64,000 nt of DNA from Brevibacterium sp. CS2. Its GTDB lineage: Bacteria > Actinomycetota > Actinomycetes > Actinomycetales > Brevibacteriaceae. The notes beneath the pieces are model-generated. The model was not told where the DNA came from, did not search any database, and worked only from the letters and a program-made list of their open reading frames with translations. The stretch covers positions 1,550,001 through 1,614,000 of the forward strand of contig NZ_CP040020.1 of NCBI RefSeq assembly GCF_005280295.1. The letters are read 5' to 3'. Below are positions 8,160 through 17,092 of the stretch, piece by piece; position 1 is the stretch's first letter, and each line of letters begins with the position of its first letter. The position numbers and the translations under genes are program-made.

Positions 8160-9341
8160 ATGAGCAATCGGTACGGACCGCACGCGCACCCGGACCCCTC
8201 CGGGCACCCGCAGCAGGGGCGACCCGACCCCGCGCGAGGTGGTAAAGCCGGGCGCACCGCAACCGCGCCCCGACGCCCCACCGCCGCCGCGTCCCGGGGA
8301 CCCGCGCAACCGACCGTCCGGTGCACCCGCGCCCCGGCCTGCCCATGCGATGCCGCCGCGCCCGCCTGGGCCGCCCCCGGGCACTCCGCCGATGCCGACC
8401 GGCACACCGAACGCGTCCCCGATGCCGACCGGCACGCCGAATGCGTCCCCGATGCTGAGCAGGCGCACCCCACTCCTCGCCGAACCCTGCGGACCGACCT
8501 GCCCGACCCCCGAGTCCACCCCGGCCCTCCCACCGCTGCAGGCGTGACTCCCTCGGGTAGGCAGGACCGCGTTCCACTGCCCGCGCCCTCCCGCGCGCCG
8601 AACAGGGCCGCCACGGGCGGAGCCGCACGGACCAGCGCCCACGACGAGACCCGGACCCCGACCTGGGGCCGCGACCTCGGCCGGAACGTCATCCTCTCCG
8701 TCATGGTGACCGTGCTCTCCGCCTTCATCGTCTTCGCCACTTCGACCGGTCTCATGAAGGACCGGCAGTGGGAGGAGATCACGGAGGTCGGCCTGTTCGC
8801 GGCGATCATGACCGCAGTGTTCGGGTGGATGTTCCCGTTCCTCATGGCCGAGTTCAAACGCAACGACTCCGGGTTCCGGCGCGAGGGACTGTTCCCGCTC
8901 ATGCTCGTCTCAGCCCTGCTCGGCACCGCAATCCTCACCCTTTCGAGCGTCCTGTGGCCGTGGATCGGGACGCTCCACCCGGAGACCGGACAGCTCACCG
9001 AGCTCGTCGGGCACCACCCGGTGGGCCTGTTCTACACCGCGGCGATGTATTTCACCGCCGCGATGATCTCCTGCGCGTTCTTCGTGCTCATGTCGACGGC
9101 GCCGTTCGCCGTCATGGTCCCCCAATCCGCGCCCTGGCTGGGGACGGTCCTCACGCTGCTCGGCTACCTCGGGCTCAGCGGCGGGTACATCGGCGTGGCG
9201 ATCTGGCTCGGCCTGCGCGATCCGAGCGCCGGGGGCCTCCTGTTCCTCGCGGTGTGCGTGCCGGTGAGCGTGCTCCTCTGCGCCGCCGGCATCGGGCTCA
9301 CCCAGCGTGTGCGCCTCCCGGAGATCGTGGTCAGCCGGTGA
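8160..9341 (+). CDS. Proline-rich multi-pass membrane protein, paralog 1 of 3 (unknown function; linker appears frame-shifted)
   Basis: 393 residues from ATG 8160. The hydrophilic N-terminal half is followed by about six membrane segments from NVILSVMVTVLSAFIVFA onward. It is paralogous to the proteins at 9338 and 10419 (shared ..GLFxAIxTAVxG.. / LWPWIGT / LGYLGLSGGYIG layout). I do not recognise a described family. Oddity: from about 8239 to 8547 the +1 frame encodes a Pro-rich stretch with a repeated PMPTGTPNAS, just like the Pro-rich N-termini of the two paralogs, while the gene's own frame gives an Arg/Ala-rich sequence there. This suggests two compensating frameshifts in the linker. The box GAATACT lies 6 nt before the ATG, in a segment duplicated upstream of paralog 3. 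The stop overlaps the next start (GTGA). Confidence 0.75.
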   Translation: MSNRYGPHAHPDPSGHPQQGRPDPARGGKAGRTATAPRRPTAAASRGPAQPTVRCTRAPACPCDAAAPAWAAPGHSADADRHTERVPDADRHAECVPDAEQAHPTPRRTLRTDLPDPRVHPGPPTAAGVTPSGRQDRVPLPAPSRAPNRAATGGAARTSAHDETRTPTWGRDLGRNVILSVMVTVLSAFIVFATSTGLMKDRQWEEITEVGLFAAIMTAVFGWMFPFLMAEFKRNDSGFRREGLFPLMLVSALLGTAILTLSSVLWPWIGTLHPETGQLTELVGHHPVGLFYTAAMYFTAAMISCAFFVLMSTAPFAVMVPQSAPWLGTVLTLLGYLGLSGGYIGVAIWLGLRDPSAGGLLFLAVCVPVSVLLCAAGIGLTQRVRLPEIVVSR

Positions 9342-10213
9342 ACGGTCCGCCACCCCGACCGCCGCGACCTCCTCGACCTCCGCGGCCGGCTCGGCCGATG
9401 CCGGGTCCGCTGCACCCCGATCACGCGCCTCCCGGCCCTGGGCACGGTCACCCCACCCGGCCTCGCGGCAGGTACTCGACTTCGCGCGGCACGCGGCCCG
9501 CCCCGCCGTGGGGGCTCGACCTCGTCCGACCGCTGCTCTTCGTCCTCGCCCTCGCCGTCATCAGCGTGCCCGGCGTCTGGCTCGCTGACTCCGGTGTGCT
9601 GACCAACAGGGCGGGCAACCCCATCGACGACATCGGGCTCTACGCCGCGGGGTGGACCGCCGTGCTCGGCACGATCCTGCCGATCTTCCGCGGGAACCCG
9701 AAGCGCGCCGACCGCGGCCTCCGCCGCACCGGTCTGGTGCCGCTCGTCATCGTGATCGCCGTGATCGCCGCGCTCGCCGCGCTCGTCATGTGCATCATGA
9801 GCCTGCTGTGGCCGTTCGTCGGCGACTTCCCGGCCGCGACCGGGGAGCTCGCCGACCGTGCCGGCGGCGATCCGGCCGGGGTGCTCACGACGTTCCTGCT
9901 CATGAGCACGAGCGGGATCCTCGGGATGACGTTCTTCGCCGTCCTCACCGTGCACGACCCGCCGCACCCGGCGCGGATCTGGGGCACCCTGGGTTGGATC
10001 GGCAGTGCGGTCGCCTACATCTGGCCGGCGATCATCGTGGTGATGCGCCCGGCCTCCTGGGGAGGGATGGTGTTCCTCCTCAGCTGCTTCGCCGCCGTGG
10101 TGGTCTGCATCGTCGTCCTCGGCGCCGTGCAGCGGAACCGGCCTGGCCCCCACGGCCGAGGTGGGGCGCACGGTCGATCCGTCCCGCGCCGCCGGCCCGA
10201 CGTCCGCCGGTGA
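9338..10213 (+). CDS. Proline-rich multi-pass membrane protein, paralog 2 of 3 (unknown function)
   Basis: 291 residues from a GTG overlapping the stop of paralog 1 (GTGA), so translation is probably coupled. The N-terminal 60 residues are dominated by Pro, Arg and His (GPPPRPPRPPRPPRPARP). A membrane domain follows, with helices near LLFVLALAVISVPGVWLA, GLYAAGWTAVLGTILPIF, GLVPLVIVIAVIAALAALVM, LLMSTSGILGMTFFAVL and GMVFLLSCFAAVVVCIVVL. The C-terminus is basic and probably cytoplasmic. No catalytic motif is visible. A conserved charged loop (GNPKRADRGLRRTGL) matches KGRADRGFRLTGL in paralog 3 and KRNDSGFRREGL in paralog 1. A 61-nt palindrome begins 17 nt after the stop. Confidence 0.8.
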   Translation: MNGPPPRPPRPPRPPRPARPMPGPLHPDHAPPGPGHGHPTRPRGRYSTSRGTRPAPPWGLDLVRPLLFVLALAVISVPGVWLADSGVLTNRAGNPIDDIGLYAAGWTAVLGTILPIFRGNPKRADRGLRRTGLVPLVIVIAVIAALAALVMCIMSLLWPFVGDFPAATGELADRAGGDPAGVLTTFLLMSTSGILGMTFFAVLTVHDPPHPARIWGTLGWIGSAVAYIWPAIIVVMRPASWGGMVFLLSCFAAVVVCIVVLGAVQRNRPGPHGRGGAHGRSVPRRRPDVRR

Positions 10214-10229
10214 GCTGGATTCCACTCCC

Positions 10230-10290
10230 ATCGACCTGCCATTTCTGCACGCATTCCGACCCCGAGATCGAGCACAATCGGCAGGTCGAT
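10230..10290. repeat. 61-nt imperfect palindrome E2
   Basis: Begins ATCGACCTGCCATTTCTGCA and ends ATCGGCAGGTCGAT; the outer 11 nt on each side are perfectly complementary. The core (ATTCCGACCCCGAGATCGAG) resembles the core of the repeats at 60071 and 61954. A partial extra right arm (GCCAGGTCGAC) follows near 10301. It starts 17 nt after the stop of paralog 2. Confidence 0.88.
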
Positions 10291-10341
10291 GGTCTTGACC
10301 GCCAGGTCGACGGGGCGACGGCTGCGGGGCGTCCGGGGATG

Positions 10342-10404
10342 GTGCAGATCCGCATCACCGTCGGCACATCTGTGCGACCGGGCCGCGGAATACTCGAGGG
10401 CATG
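10342..10404 (+). repeat. Promoter segment duplicated from 8101-8162
   Basis: Both copies begin GTGCAGATC and end with GGAATACT, an optional C, then GAGGGCATGA, over about 60 nt, with diverged bases between. Each copy lies upstream of a membrane-protein paralog and just downstream of a 61-nt palindrome. This points to a block duplication. Confidence 0.6.
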
Positions 10405-10422
10405 ACAGGACGGAGATCATGA
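10402..10422 (+). CDS. Putative 6-residue leader peptide (MTGRRS) overlapping paralog 3
   Basis: An ATG at 10402 lies 7 nt after the GAATACT box, at the same place as the start codon of paralog 1 in the duplicated promoter. It encodes MTGRRS and stops at TGA 10420-10422, overlapping the ATG of paralog 3 (10419) as ATGA. If transcription is leaderless from this box, ribosomes would load on the mini-ORF and re-initiate at paralog 3. Inferred from position and overlap only. Confidence 0.4.
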   Translation: MTGRRS

Positions 10423-11336
10423 GCGGCCGGCAGTTCTCCTCCCACGGGCATCGGCCTCCGCCGCCGACCCCACCGTGGGGACCCCCGCCTCCGGGCCGAC
10501 CGCCCATGCCGCAGCCCATGCCTCCGCCGGGCAGACCCGCGATGTCGCCGCCGCCGCGCCGGAACCCGCATCCGCGCCACCGCCCGATGCCGCCCCGGCA
10601 CCCCGTCCGGCCGCACCGACCGCACCCGGGGCACTTCCACGGCGGCGCCCAGCACGGCGAACCCGCTCCGAGCTGGATCGCGGACCTCCTGCGGATGATC
10701 GGGTGGGCGATCGGCGTCGCCGTGCTCGTCGCGCTGGTGCTGTGGGGTGCGGAGGCCGGTGTCCTGCGGAGCCGGCGCGGCGAGGCCATCGATGACTTCG
10801 GCGTGTTCGCCGTGATCCTCACCCTGGTGTGCGGCGCCGCACTGCCGTACCTCACGGGGGAGAAGGGTCGCGCCGACCGCGGGTTCCGGTTGACCGGGCT
10901 CATCCCGCTCGTCCTGATCTCCGCTCCGATCTCCGCTGCAGTGCTCGCCGCCTCGAGCCTCGTGTGGCCGTGGATCGGCACCTTCGACGCGGGCTCGGAC
11001 AGTTTCATCCAGACCGCCGGAGCCACCGGCGCCGGACTGCTCTTCACCTTCGCGGTGCACCTCACGGCAGCGCTCCTCGCCTACCCGTTCTTCGTGCTCC
11101 TCAGCATCGTCCCGTTCCCGCACCCCGGGGCCTGGCTGGGCCTGCTCGGCTGGTTGGGCGTGAGCGGGATGTGCGCCGTCATCGCGTTCGTGATCGGGCT
11201 GGGTCCGCCCACCGGCGGCCGCCTGCTCGTGCTCGCGGCGTGCGTGCCGGTGGCCGCGGTCGTCTGCGTGATCGGCCTCGGCCTCGCCCAGGGCCTGCTG
11301 AGGCGGAGCGCTGCCGCGATGCCGTACCGGGCCTGA
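10419..11336 (+). CDS. Proline-rich multi-pass membrane protein, paralog 3 of 3 (unknown function)
   Basis: 305 residues. Residues 1-85 are rich in Pro, His, Arg and Met (PPPPTPPWGPPPPGRPPMPQ). The membrane domain follows, with helices near MIGWAIGVAVLVALVLWG, FGVFAVILTLVCGAALPYL, GLIPLVLISAPISAAVLAAS, LLFTFAVHLTAALLAYPFFV and LLVLAACVPVAAVVCVIGLG. It shares the LVWPWIGTF and RADRGFRLTGL segments with the other two paralogs. The Pro/His-rich tail could be a cytoplasmic interaction region, but no known domain is recognised. Start ATG 10419 has a GGAG upstream and overlaps the stop of the mini-ORF. The gene ends 12 nt from the converging acetyltransferase gene. Confidence 0.8.
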   Translation: MSGRQFSSHGHRPPPPTPPWGPPPPGRPPMPQPMPPPGRPAMSPPPRRNPHPRHRPMPPRHPVRPHRPHPGHFHGGAQHGEPAPSWIADLLRMIGWAIGVAVLVALVLWGAEAGVLRSRRGEAIDDFGVFAVILTLVCGAALPYLTGEKGRADRGFRLTGLIPLVLISAPISAAVLAASSLVWPWIGTFDAGSDSFIQTAGATGAGLLFTFAVHLTAALLAYPFFVLLSIVPFPHPGAWLGLLGWLGVSGMCAVIAFVIGLGPPTGGRLLVLAACVPVAAVVCVIGLGLAQGLLRRSAAAMPYRA

Positions 11337-11359
11337 GCCCGCCGGGTGTCAGCTCAGGC
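11331..11359. terminator. Hairpin shared by two converging genes
   Basis: GCCTGAGC (11331-11338) pairs with GCTCAGGC (11352-11359) across a 13-nt loop. The hairpin covers the stop codons of both paralog 3 and the acetyltransferase, so one structure could end both transcripts. No T-run is present. Confidence 0.5.
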
Positions 11360-11945
11360 GGGCGAGCCGGTGCTCGAGCCCGAGCTTCACCGTCGGCCAT
11401 TCGGCGGCGGTGATCGAGAACACCACGGTGTCGCGCAGCACCCCGTTGAACAGCTGGTGCGAGCGCAGCACTCCGTCCTGCTTGGCGCCGAGCTTCGCGA
11501 TCGCCGCGCGCGACTGGAAGTTGTGGAAGTGCGTGCGGAACTCCACCGCGATGCAGTCGAGGTCCTCGAACGCGCGGGAGAGCATGAGCAGCTTGGCCTC
11601 CGGATTCACCCGCGAGCCCTGCACCGTCGGCGACAGCCAGGTCGAGCCGATCTCGAGGCGCCGGTTCGCCGCATCGATGTTCATGTACGTCGACATGCCC
11701 ACCGGGGTGCCGCCGTCGAGCACGGTGAACGGCGCCATCGTGCCCTGCTCCTGCAGGCCCAGGCGCCGGTCGATCTCCGCCGGCATCGCCTCGGCCGTGG
11801 GGACGGAGGTGACCCAGGTCGAGGGGAGGTCGCCGGCCGCCCGGCTCAGCGCCTCGGCGTGGGCGGGGGTGAGCTGCGTGAGGGTGACGCGCTCGCCGGT
11901 GAGATCCGGGGCGGAGGCGAAGGCGCGGGCATCGGGCGAGGTCAT
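11349..11945 (-). CDS. GNAT-family N-acetyltransferase, RimJ/RimL-like
   Basis: 198 residues. The architecture matches RimJ/RimL-type acetyltransferases: LTGERVTLTQLTPAHAEAL at the N-terminus, PVGMSTYMNIDAANRRLEIG in the centre, and the late FRTHFHNFQSRAAIAKLGAKQDGVL segment in which the Asn-Ser/Ala helix binds acetyl-CoA. It would acetylate a small molecule or a protein N-terminus; the substrate is unknown. The start ATG 11945 is supported by a TACACT box exactly 6 nt upstream on the minus strand and no Shine-Dalgarno, suggesting a leaderless mRNA. It converges with the membrane-protein paralogs. Confidence 0.85.
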   Translation of the reverse strand: MTSPDARAFASAPDLTGERVTLTQLTPAHAEALSRAAGDLPSTWVTSVPTAEAMPAEIDRRLGLQEQGTMAPFTVLDGGTPVGMSTYMNIDAANRRLEIGSTWLSPTVQGSRVNPEAKLLMLSRAFEDLDCIAVEFRTHFHNFQSRAAIAKLGAKQDGVLRSHQLFNGVLRDTVVFSITAAEWPTVKLGLEHRLARLS

Positions 11946-11951
11946 ACCGGC

Positions 11952-11957
11952 AGTGTA
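11952..11957 (-). promoter_or_regulatory. Probable -10 box (TACACT) for leaderless acetyltransferase mRNA
   Basis: On the minus strand TACACT is followed by six bases and the ATG at 11945. The same box-to-start spacing recurs at other genes in the window. Confidence 0.55.
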
Positions 11958-12059
11958 CGTGCGGACCGCCGCCGAGGGGAGGGTGCGCGACCCCGGCCCG
12001 AGCCGGTCCGCCAGGGGCAGGGCCGGTCCGCTGGGGCCGGTGCCGAGGCGGAGGGCTCC

Positions 12060-12458
12060 TCAGCCGATCATCGCGCCGGCCATCCCGGTGAAGTAGGGGA
12101 CGAGCCAGATCGCCCACACGATGAGCGAGAACCGATGGAAGGTCGCCCGGGCCTGCTCGGTGCCGCGGACCATGACGACGATCGCCCAGATGAGGTGGAC
12201 CGCCATGAGGACGAGCGCGAGGGCCCCGGTGATCGCCATGACCGAGGTGAGGATGCCTGCGGTCGAGCCGGAGAAGTCGGCGCCGCCGGAGGCCGCGATG
12301 CGCCGCATGAGCTCGGTGCCGGTGACGTCGCAGACGAGGCCGAGGCCGAACAGGACGACGTGGGACCAGCGGAGCTCCTTCTTGAGGTGCTCGGCCCAGA
12401 CGCCGGCGGTGTAGAAGAGGAGGGCTGCGGTGATGAAGACGATGGCGGGTGTGAGCAT
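12060..12458 (-). CDS. Small four-helix membrane protein, HsmA/TIGR03987-like
   Basis: 132 residues and about four membrane helices (LTPAIVFITAALLFYTAGVW; VVLFGLGLVCDVTGTELM; LTSVMAITGALALVLMAVHLIW; FSLIVWAIWLVPYFTGM). The HLKKELRWSHVVLFGLGLVCDVTGT segment resembles proteins annotated as HsmA family or TIGR03987; I recall the family without a firm function. The start is ATG 12458, preceded by GGAGG; the open frame extends much further upstream but that part is GC-rich shadow. An inverted repeat (12493-12510) sits 35 nt upstream and could be an operator. Confidence 0.7.
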   Translation of the reverse strand: MLTPAIVFITAALLFYTAGVWAEHLKKELRWSHVVLFGLGLVCDVTGTELMRRIAASGGADFSGSTAGILTSVMAITGALALVLMAVHLIWAIVVMVRGTEQARATFHRFSLIVWAIWLVPYFTGMAGAMIG

Positions 12459-12492
12459 GCCTCCATGCTCGTCCGCAGGCGGGGTCCGGCAC

Positions 12493-12510
12493 ATCAACCG
12501 GAAGGTTGAT
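12493..12510. promoter_or_regulatory. Operator-like inverted repeat
   Basis: ATCAACC, a 4-nt spacer GGAA, then GGTTGAT. It lies 35 nt upstream of the HsmA-like gene on the minus strand and about 200 nt from guaB. The bound regulator is unknown and not obviously encoded nearby. Confidence 0.35.
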
Positions 12511-12681
12511 TCCCGGACGCTGCGACGGCGCGAAGAGGGCTGCCGCTGGGTCCCGGCGTGCGCCTCGGGAGCGGTCCGCGCGGCCGGGGCGCGTTCCCGC
12601 CGTGACGCGTGCGGGTGCCCAGCATCACAGCGGGCGGGCACTGCGCGCGGTTCCCGGAAACCCGGGGACGGCATAGGATGA

Positions 12682-14244
<1,563 letters not shown>

Positions 14245-14261
14245 CCGCTCCGCCGACGACG

Positions 14262-14292
14262 CGGCCCCTGCACCGTTCCGGTGCAGGGGCCG
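14262..14292 (+). terminator. Terminator hairpin after guaB
   Basis: A perfect 13-bp stem, CGGCCCCTGCACC (14262-14274) with GGTGCAGGGGCCG (14280-14292), and a 5-nt loop GTTCC, 17 nt after the guaB stop. There is no T-run, as is common for actinobacterial terminators. Confidence 0.8.
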
Positions 14293-14367
14293 CAGTCATC
14301 CGGCGGGGCCGCGCGGCTCAGCGGGTCGCGCGGCTGGGCGGGCCGTGCTGCTCAGGGGCCGTGCTAC

Positions 14368-15174
14368 TCAGCGCACCTTCCGGAACAGGGCCTCCTGCGC
14401 GACCGACGCGACGAGGGTGCCGTCGGCGGTCGTCATGTCGCCGGTGTAGAGGCCGCGGCCGCGGGCCACCGAGCGCGGGGCGAAGTCGCTGAGGACCCAG
14501 TCGTTCATGTTCACCGGCCGGTGGAACCACAGGGCGTGGTCGAGGCTGGAGCCCGACTTGTACTCGTCGGTGTTGAAGGCGCCCAGACCGCTCCCGATGT
14601 CGGAGAGGTAGGTCAGCGCGCAGTAGTGCATGAGCAGGGAGTCGCCGAGGTCCTCGGTGCAGCGACCCCAGAATCGCAGCGGATAGTCGGTGGCATCGAA
14701 CACCTGGTCGGTGCTGCGCCCCTCGAAGGAGAACATCCGGGGGATCGGGGTGGGATCTCCCATCCGGACCTCGCCGTCCCGGGCGGCCGTCGCACCCTGG
14801 TGGTCCGGGCTGTCGTTGCCGCTCGTGAACGAGGCCGACATGTTGAAGATCACCTTGCCGCCCTGGAGCGCGACGACGCGGCGGGCGGAGTACGAGCGGC
14901 CGTCGCGGTCGCGGAACACCTGGAGCACCGTGGGCCGGGCGGCATTGCCCGGGCGGAGGAAGTAGCCGTGGAGCGAGTGCGGCGGACGGCCGTCCTCGAC
15001 GGTGAGGGCGGCGGCGAGCAGGGACTGCGCGGCGACCTGGCCGCCGTAGAGCGCGAAGGGTTCCTCGAACACGTACCCGGCACGGTAGATGTTCGTGTCG
15101 ATCTCCTCGAGCTCCATCATCTCGGTGAAGGAGCCCTCGAGTGGCTCGGCATTGCTGAACAGAACGTCGCTCAT
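14368..15174 (-). CDS. tesB: Acyl-CoA thioesterase II (TesB family)
   Basis: Hydrolyses acyl-CoA to free acid and CoA. 268 residues forming a double hotdog. The N-terminal hotdog has FALYGGQVAAQSLLAA and HSLHGYFLRPGN, then the typical RDGRSYSARRVVALQ motif. The C-terminal hotdog has SLDHALWFHRPVNMNDWVL and RGLYTGDMTTADGTLVAS; Asp in SSLDHALWFH corresponds to the catalytic Asp of TesB. Start ATG 15174 has AGGA upstream; a TAGGAT box at 15224-15229 (minus strand) is a possible promoter. The longer frame to 15318 is a shadow. It converges on the guaB terminator. Confidence 0.93.
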   Translation of the reverse strand: MSDVLFSNAEPLEGSFTEMMELEEIDTNIYRAGYVFEEPFALYGGQVAAQSLLAAALTVEDGRPPHSLHGYFLRPGNAARPTVLQVFRDRDGRSYSARRVVALQGGKVIFNMSASFTSGNDSPDHQGATAARDGEVRMGDPTPIPRMFSFEGRSTDQVFDATDYPLRFWGRCTEDLGDSLLMHYCALTYLSDIGSGLGAFNTDEYKSGSSLDHALWFHRPVNMNDWVLSDFAPRSVARGRGLYTGDMTTADGTLVASVAQEALFRKVR

Positions 15175-15350
15175 CGGGGTCCTCACTCTCTCCGCACGCG
15201 GGCATGTGCCATGCCTGGATGCGATCCTATCCTTTCCGCGATGCGGACAGGAGGCGGAGTGGTCCCCTCCGTCGCAGCGACCCGGTGGGCGAACGGGGCC
15301 GCACCCGGTCCTCGGCATTCCGGGCGGGAAGTTGCTAGGGTGAACGCCAG

Positions 15351-15453
15351 TGACATGGGGTGCTGAGCACCTGCGGGCCGGCCCGACCGGACCGCGGATG
15401 CGCGGCTGAGATCACACCCATCGAACCTGATCTGGATAACTCTAGCGAAGGGA
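15351..15453 (+). promoter_or_regulatory. TPP (thiamine pyrophosphate) riboswitch
   Basis: Contains the hallmark THI-box elements in order: GGGGTGC (15357-15363), GCTGAGA ending at 15411, ACCC, and CCTGATCTGGATAA (15426-15439), then TAGCGAAGGGA (15443-15453). The element ends 5 nt before the thiM start codon, so the AAGGGA that would act as ribosome-binding site lies in the closing stem. This layout suggests control of translation initiation: TPP binding would hide the ribosome site of the whole salvage operon. Confidence 0.95.
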
Positions 15454-15458
15454 CCGTC

Positions 15459-16379
15459 ATGCAGACGCCTCATTCGGATGCCCTCGACATCGTCGCCGCG
15501 CGGGCCCGGGTCCGCACCGCCGCGCCGCTCGTCCAATGCATCACCAACACCGTCGTGCAGCAGTTCACCGCCAACGTCCTGCTGGCGATCGGTGCCTCGC
15601 CCGCGATGCTCGACCACGAGGCCGACGCCGGGCAGTTCGCGTCGATCGCCTCGGGCGTGAACATCAACTTCGGCACCGCCTCGTCCCACCAGTTCCTCGC
15701 CGCGGACGCCGCGATCGAGGTCGCGCGCGCCGCCGGCACCCCCTGGGTGCTCGATCCCGTGAGCGTGGGAGCCGTCGAGTACCGCACGAGCCGCATCCGC
15801 GCCGGCGCCGCCCAGCACCCCACCGCAGTGCGCGGCAACGCCTCGGAGATCGCCGCCCTCGCCGGGATGGGCCTCGGCGGACGAGGGGTCGACTCGACGG
15901 ACTCCGTCGACGACGTCCTCACCGCCGCCGCCGCGCTCTCGGCCACCACCGCAGGCGTCGTCGCGGTCTCCGGCGAGGTCGACGCGATCGTGCTCGCCGA
16001 CCCCGCGGACGACCACCGCGACCCGGTGGCCGCCGCAGGCGATCGGGGTCCGTCGGGCACCTCGGCCGCCGTCGTCCGCGTCCACGGCGGGCACGCGCTC
16101 ATGCCGCTCGTCATCGGCACCGGATGCTCGCTCGGCGCCGTCACCACCGCCTACCTCGCCGCGGCCCGTTCCGCGGGTCTGCCGATCACCGGGGCCGCCG
16201 GTCTCGAGGCGGTCGTCGCCGCCCACGCCCACTTCGCCGCCGCCGGGATCGCCGCGGGCCGGGTCTCGAGCGGTCCCGGGAGCTTCGCCGTCGCCTTCCT
16301 CGACGCGCTCCACGCCGTCACCGACGAGGAGCTCGCGGCGGTGCGGATCACCACCGATTCCGTGAGCGTGCCGGCATGA
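15459..16379 (+). CDS. thiM: Hydroxyethylthiazole kinase
   Basis: Phosphorylates 4-methyl-5-(2-hydroxyethyl)thiazole with ATP, salvaging the thiazole half of thiamine. 306 residues. Recognised from LVQCITNTVVQQFTANVLLAIGASPAM at the N-terminus, the WVLDPVSVGAVEYR and GNASEIAALAG motifs, and the ATP-site loop GTGCSLGAVTTAYLAA. An insertion at about residues 185-205 (DPADDHRDPVAAAGDRGPSG) is longer than usual. The start ATG 15459 follows the riboswitch directly; an in-frame upstream start at 15360 lies inside the riboswitch and is rejected. The stop overlaps the thiE start (ATGA). Confidence 0.95.
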   Translation: MQTPHSDALDIVAARARVRTAAPLVQCITNTVVQQFTANVLLAIGASPAMLDHEADAGQFASIASGVNINFGTASSHQFLAADAAIEVARAAGTPWVLDPVSVGAVEYRTSRIRAGAAQHPTAVRGNASEIAALAGMGLGGRGVDSTDSVDDVLTAAAALSATTAGVVAVSGEVDAIVLADPADDHRDPVAAAGDRGPSGTSAAVVRVHGGHALMPLVIGTGCSLGAVTTAYLAAARSAGLPITGAAGLEAVVAAHAHFAAAGIAAGRVSSGPGSFAVAFLDALHAVTDEELAAVRITTDSVSVPA

Positions 16380-17092
16380 GCGCGCCCGCCCTCCGGCTGC
16401 CCGCCGGCACCGACGCCGCCCTCTATCTCGTCACCGACACCGCCCAGTGCGCAGCGGCCGGCCGCACGGTCGCGCACACCGCGGCCGAGGCGGTCGCCGG
16501 GGGCGTCGGCATCGTCCAGGTGCGGGACAAGCACGCGAGCGACGAGGAGTTCCACGAGCTCACCCTCGAAGTCATCGACGCGATCGACGCGGTGCGCCGG
16601 GACGAGGGCATCGACCGTCCGGTCCCGCTCTTCGTCAACGACCGGGTGGCGGTGGCCGGCATCCTCCGCTCCGCCGGCCACGACGTCCACGTCCATGTGG
16701 GCCAGAGCGACGAGTCGCCGGAGGCCGTCCGGGAGCGGCTCGGAGCGGATGCGCTCATCGGGCTGTCGGCGTCGACACCGGCGGAGTTCGCCGCCGCCCG
16801 CAGCGGCGGAGCGGTCGATCTGCTCGGCGTGGGACCGGCCTACGACACGAGCACGAAGGCCGATGCCCCGTCCGGACTCGGACCCGACCGGGTGCGCGCG
16901 CTCGTCGCCGAGGCCGGCCTGCCCTGCGTGGCGATCGGCGGCATCACCGCCGAGCGCGCCCCCGAGCTCGCGGACACCGGGGTCATCGGGATCTGCGTGG
17001 TGTCCGCGATCTGCGCGGCGGAGGATCCGCGCACCGCGGCGCGGAGGATCCGCGCCGCGTTCCGGCCCGCACCCGAGGAGCAGGAGTCCTGA
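16376..17092 (+). CDS. thiE: Thiamine-phosphate synthase
   Basis: Joins HMP-pyrophosphate and thiazole phosphate into thiamine monophosphate. 238 residues with a TIM-barrel. Motifs include [27 protein letters not shown] (pyrophosphate-binding Arg and Lys), [42 protein letters not shown] and [13 protein letters not shown]. The start overlaps the thiM stop and the stop shares one base with the thiD start (TGATG), so all three are one coupled translation unit under the riboswitch. Confidence 0.95.
   Translation: MSAPALRLPAGTDAALYLVTDTAQCAAAGRTVAHTAAEAVAGGVGIVQVRDKHASDEEFHELTLEVIDAIDAVRRDEGIDRPVPLFVNDRVAVAGILRSAGHDVHVHVGQSDESPEAVRERLGADALIGLSASTPAEFAAARSGGAVDLLGVGPAYDTSTKADAPSGLGPDRVRALVAEAGLPCVAIGGITAERAPELADTGVIGICVVSAICAAEDPRTAARRIRAAFRPAPEEQES

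Noticed and set aside
15360-15458. Upstream in-frame start for thiM at 15360
   Set aside because: This stretch is the TPP riboswitch, whose conserved motifs explain the sequence; ATG 15459 follows the ribosome-binding AAGGGA.
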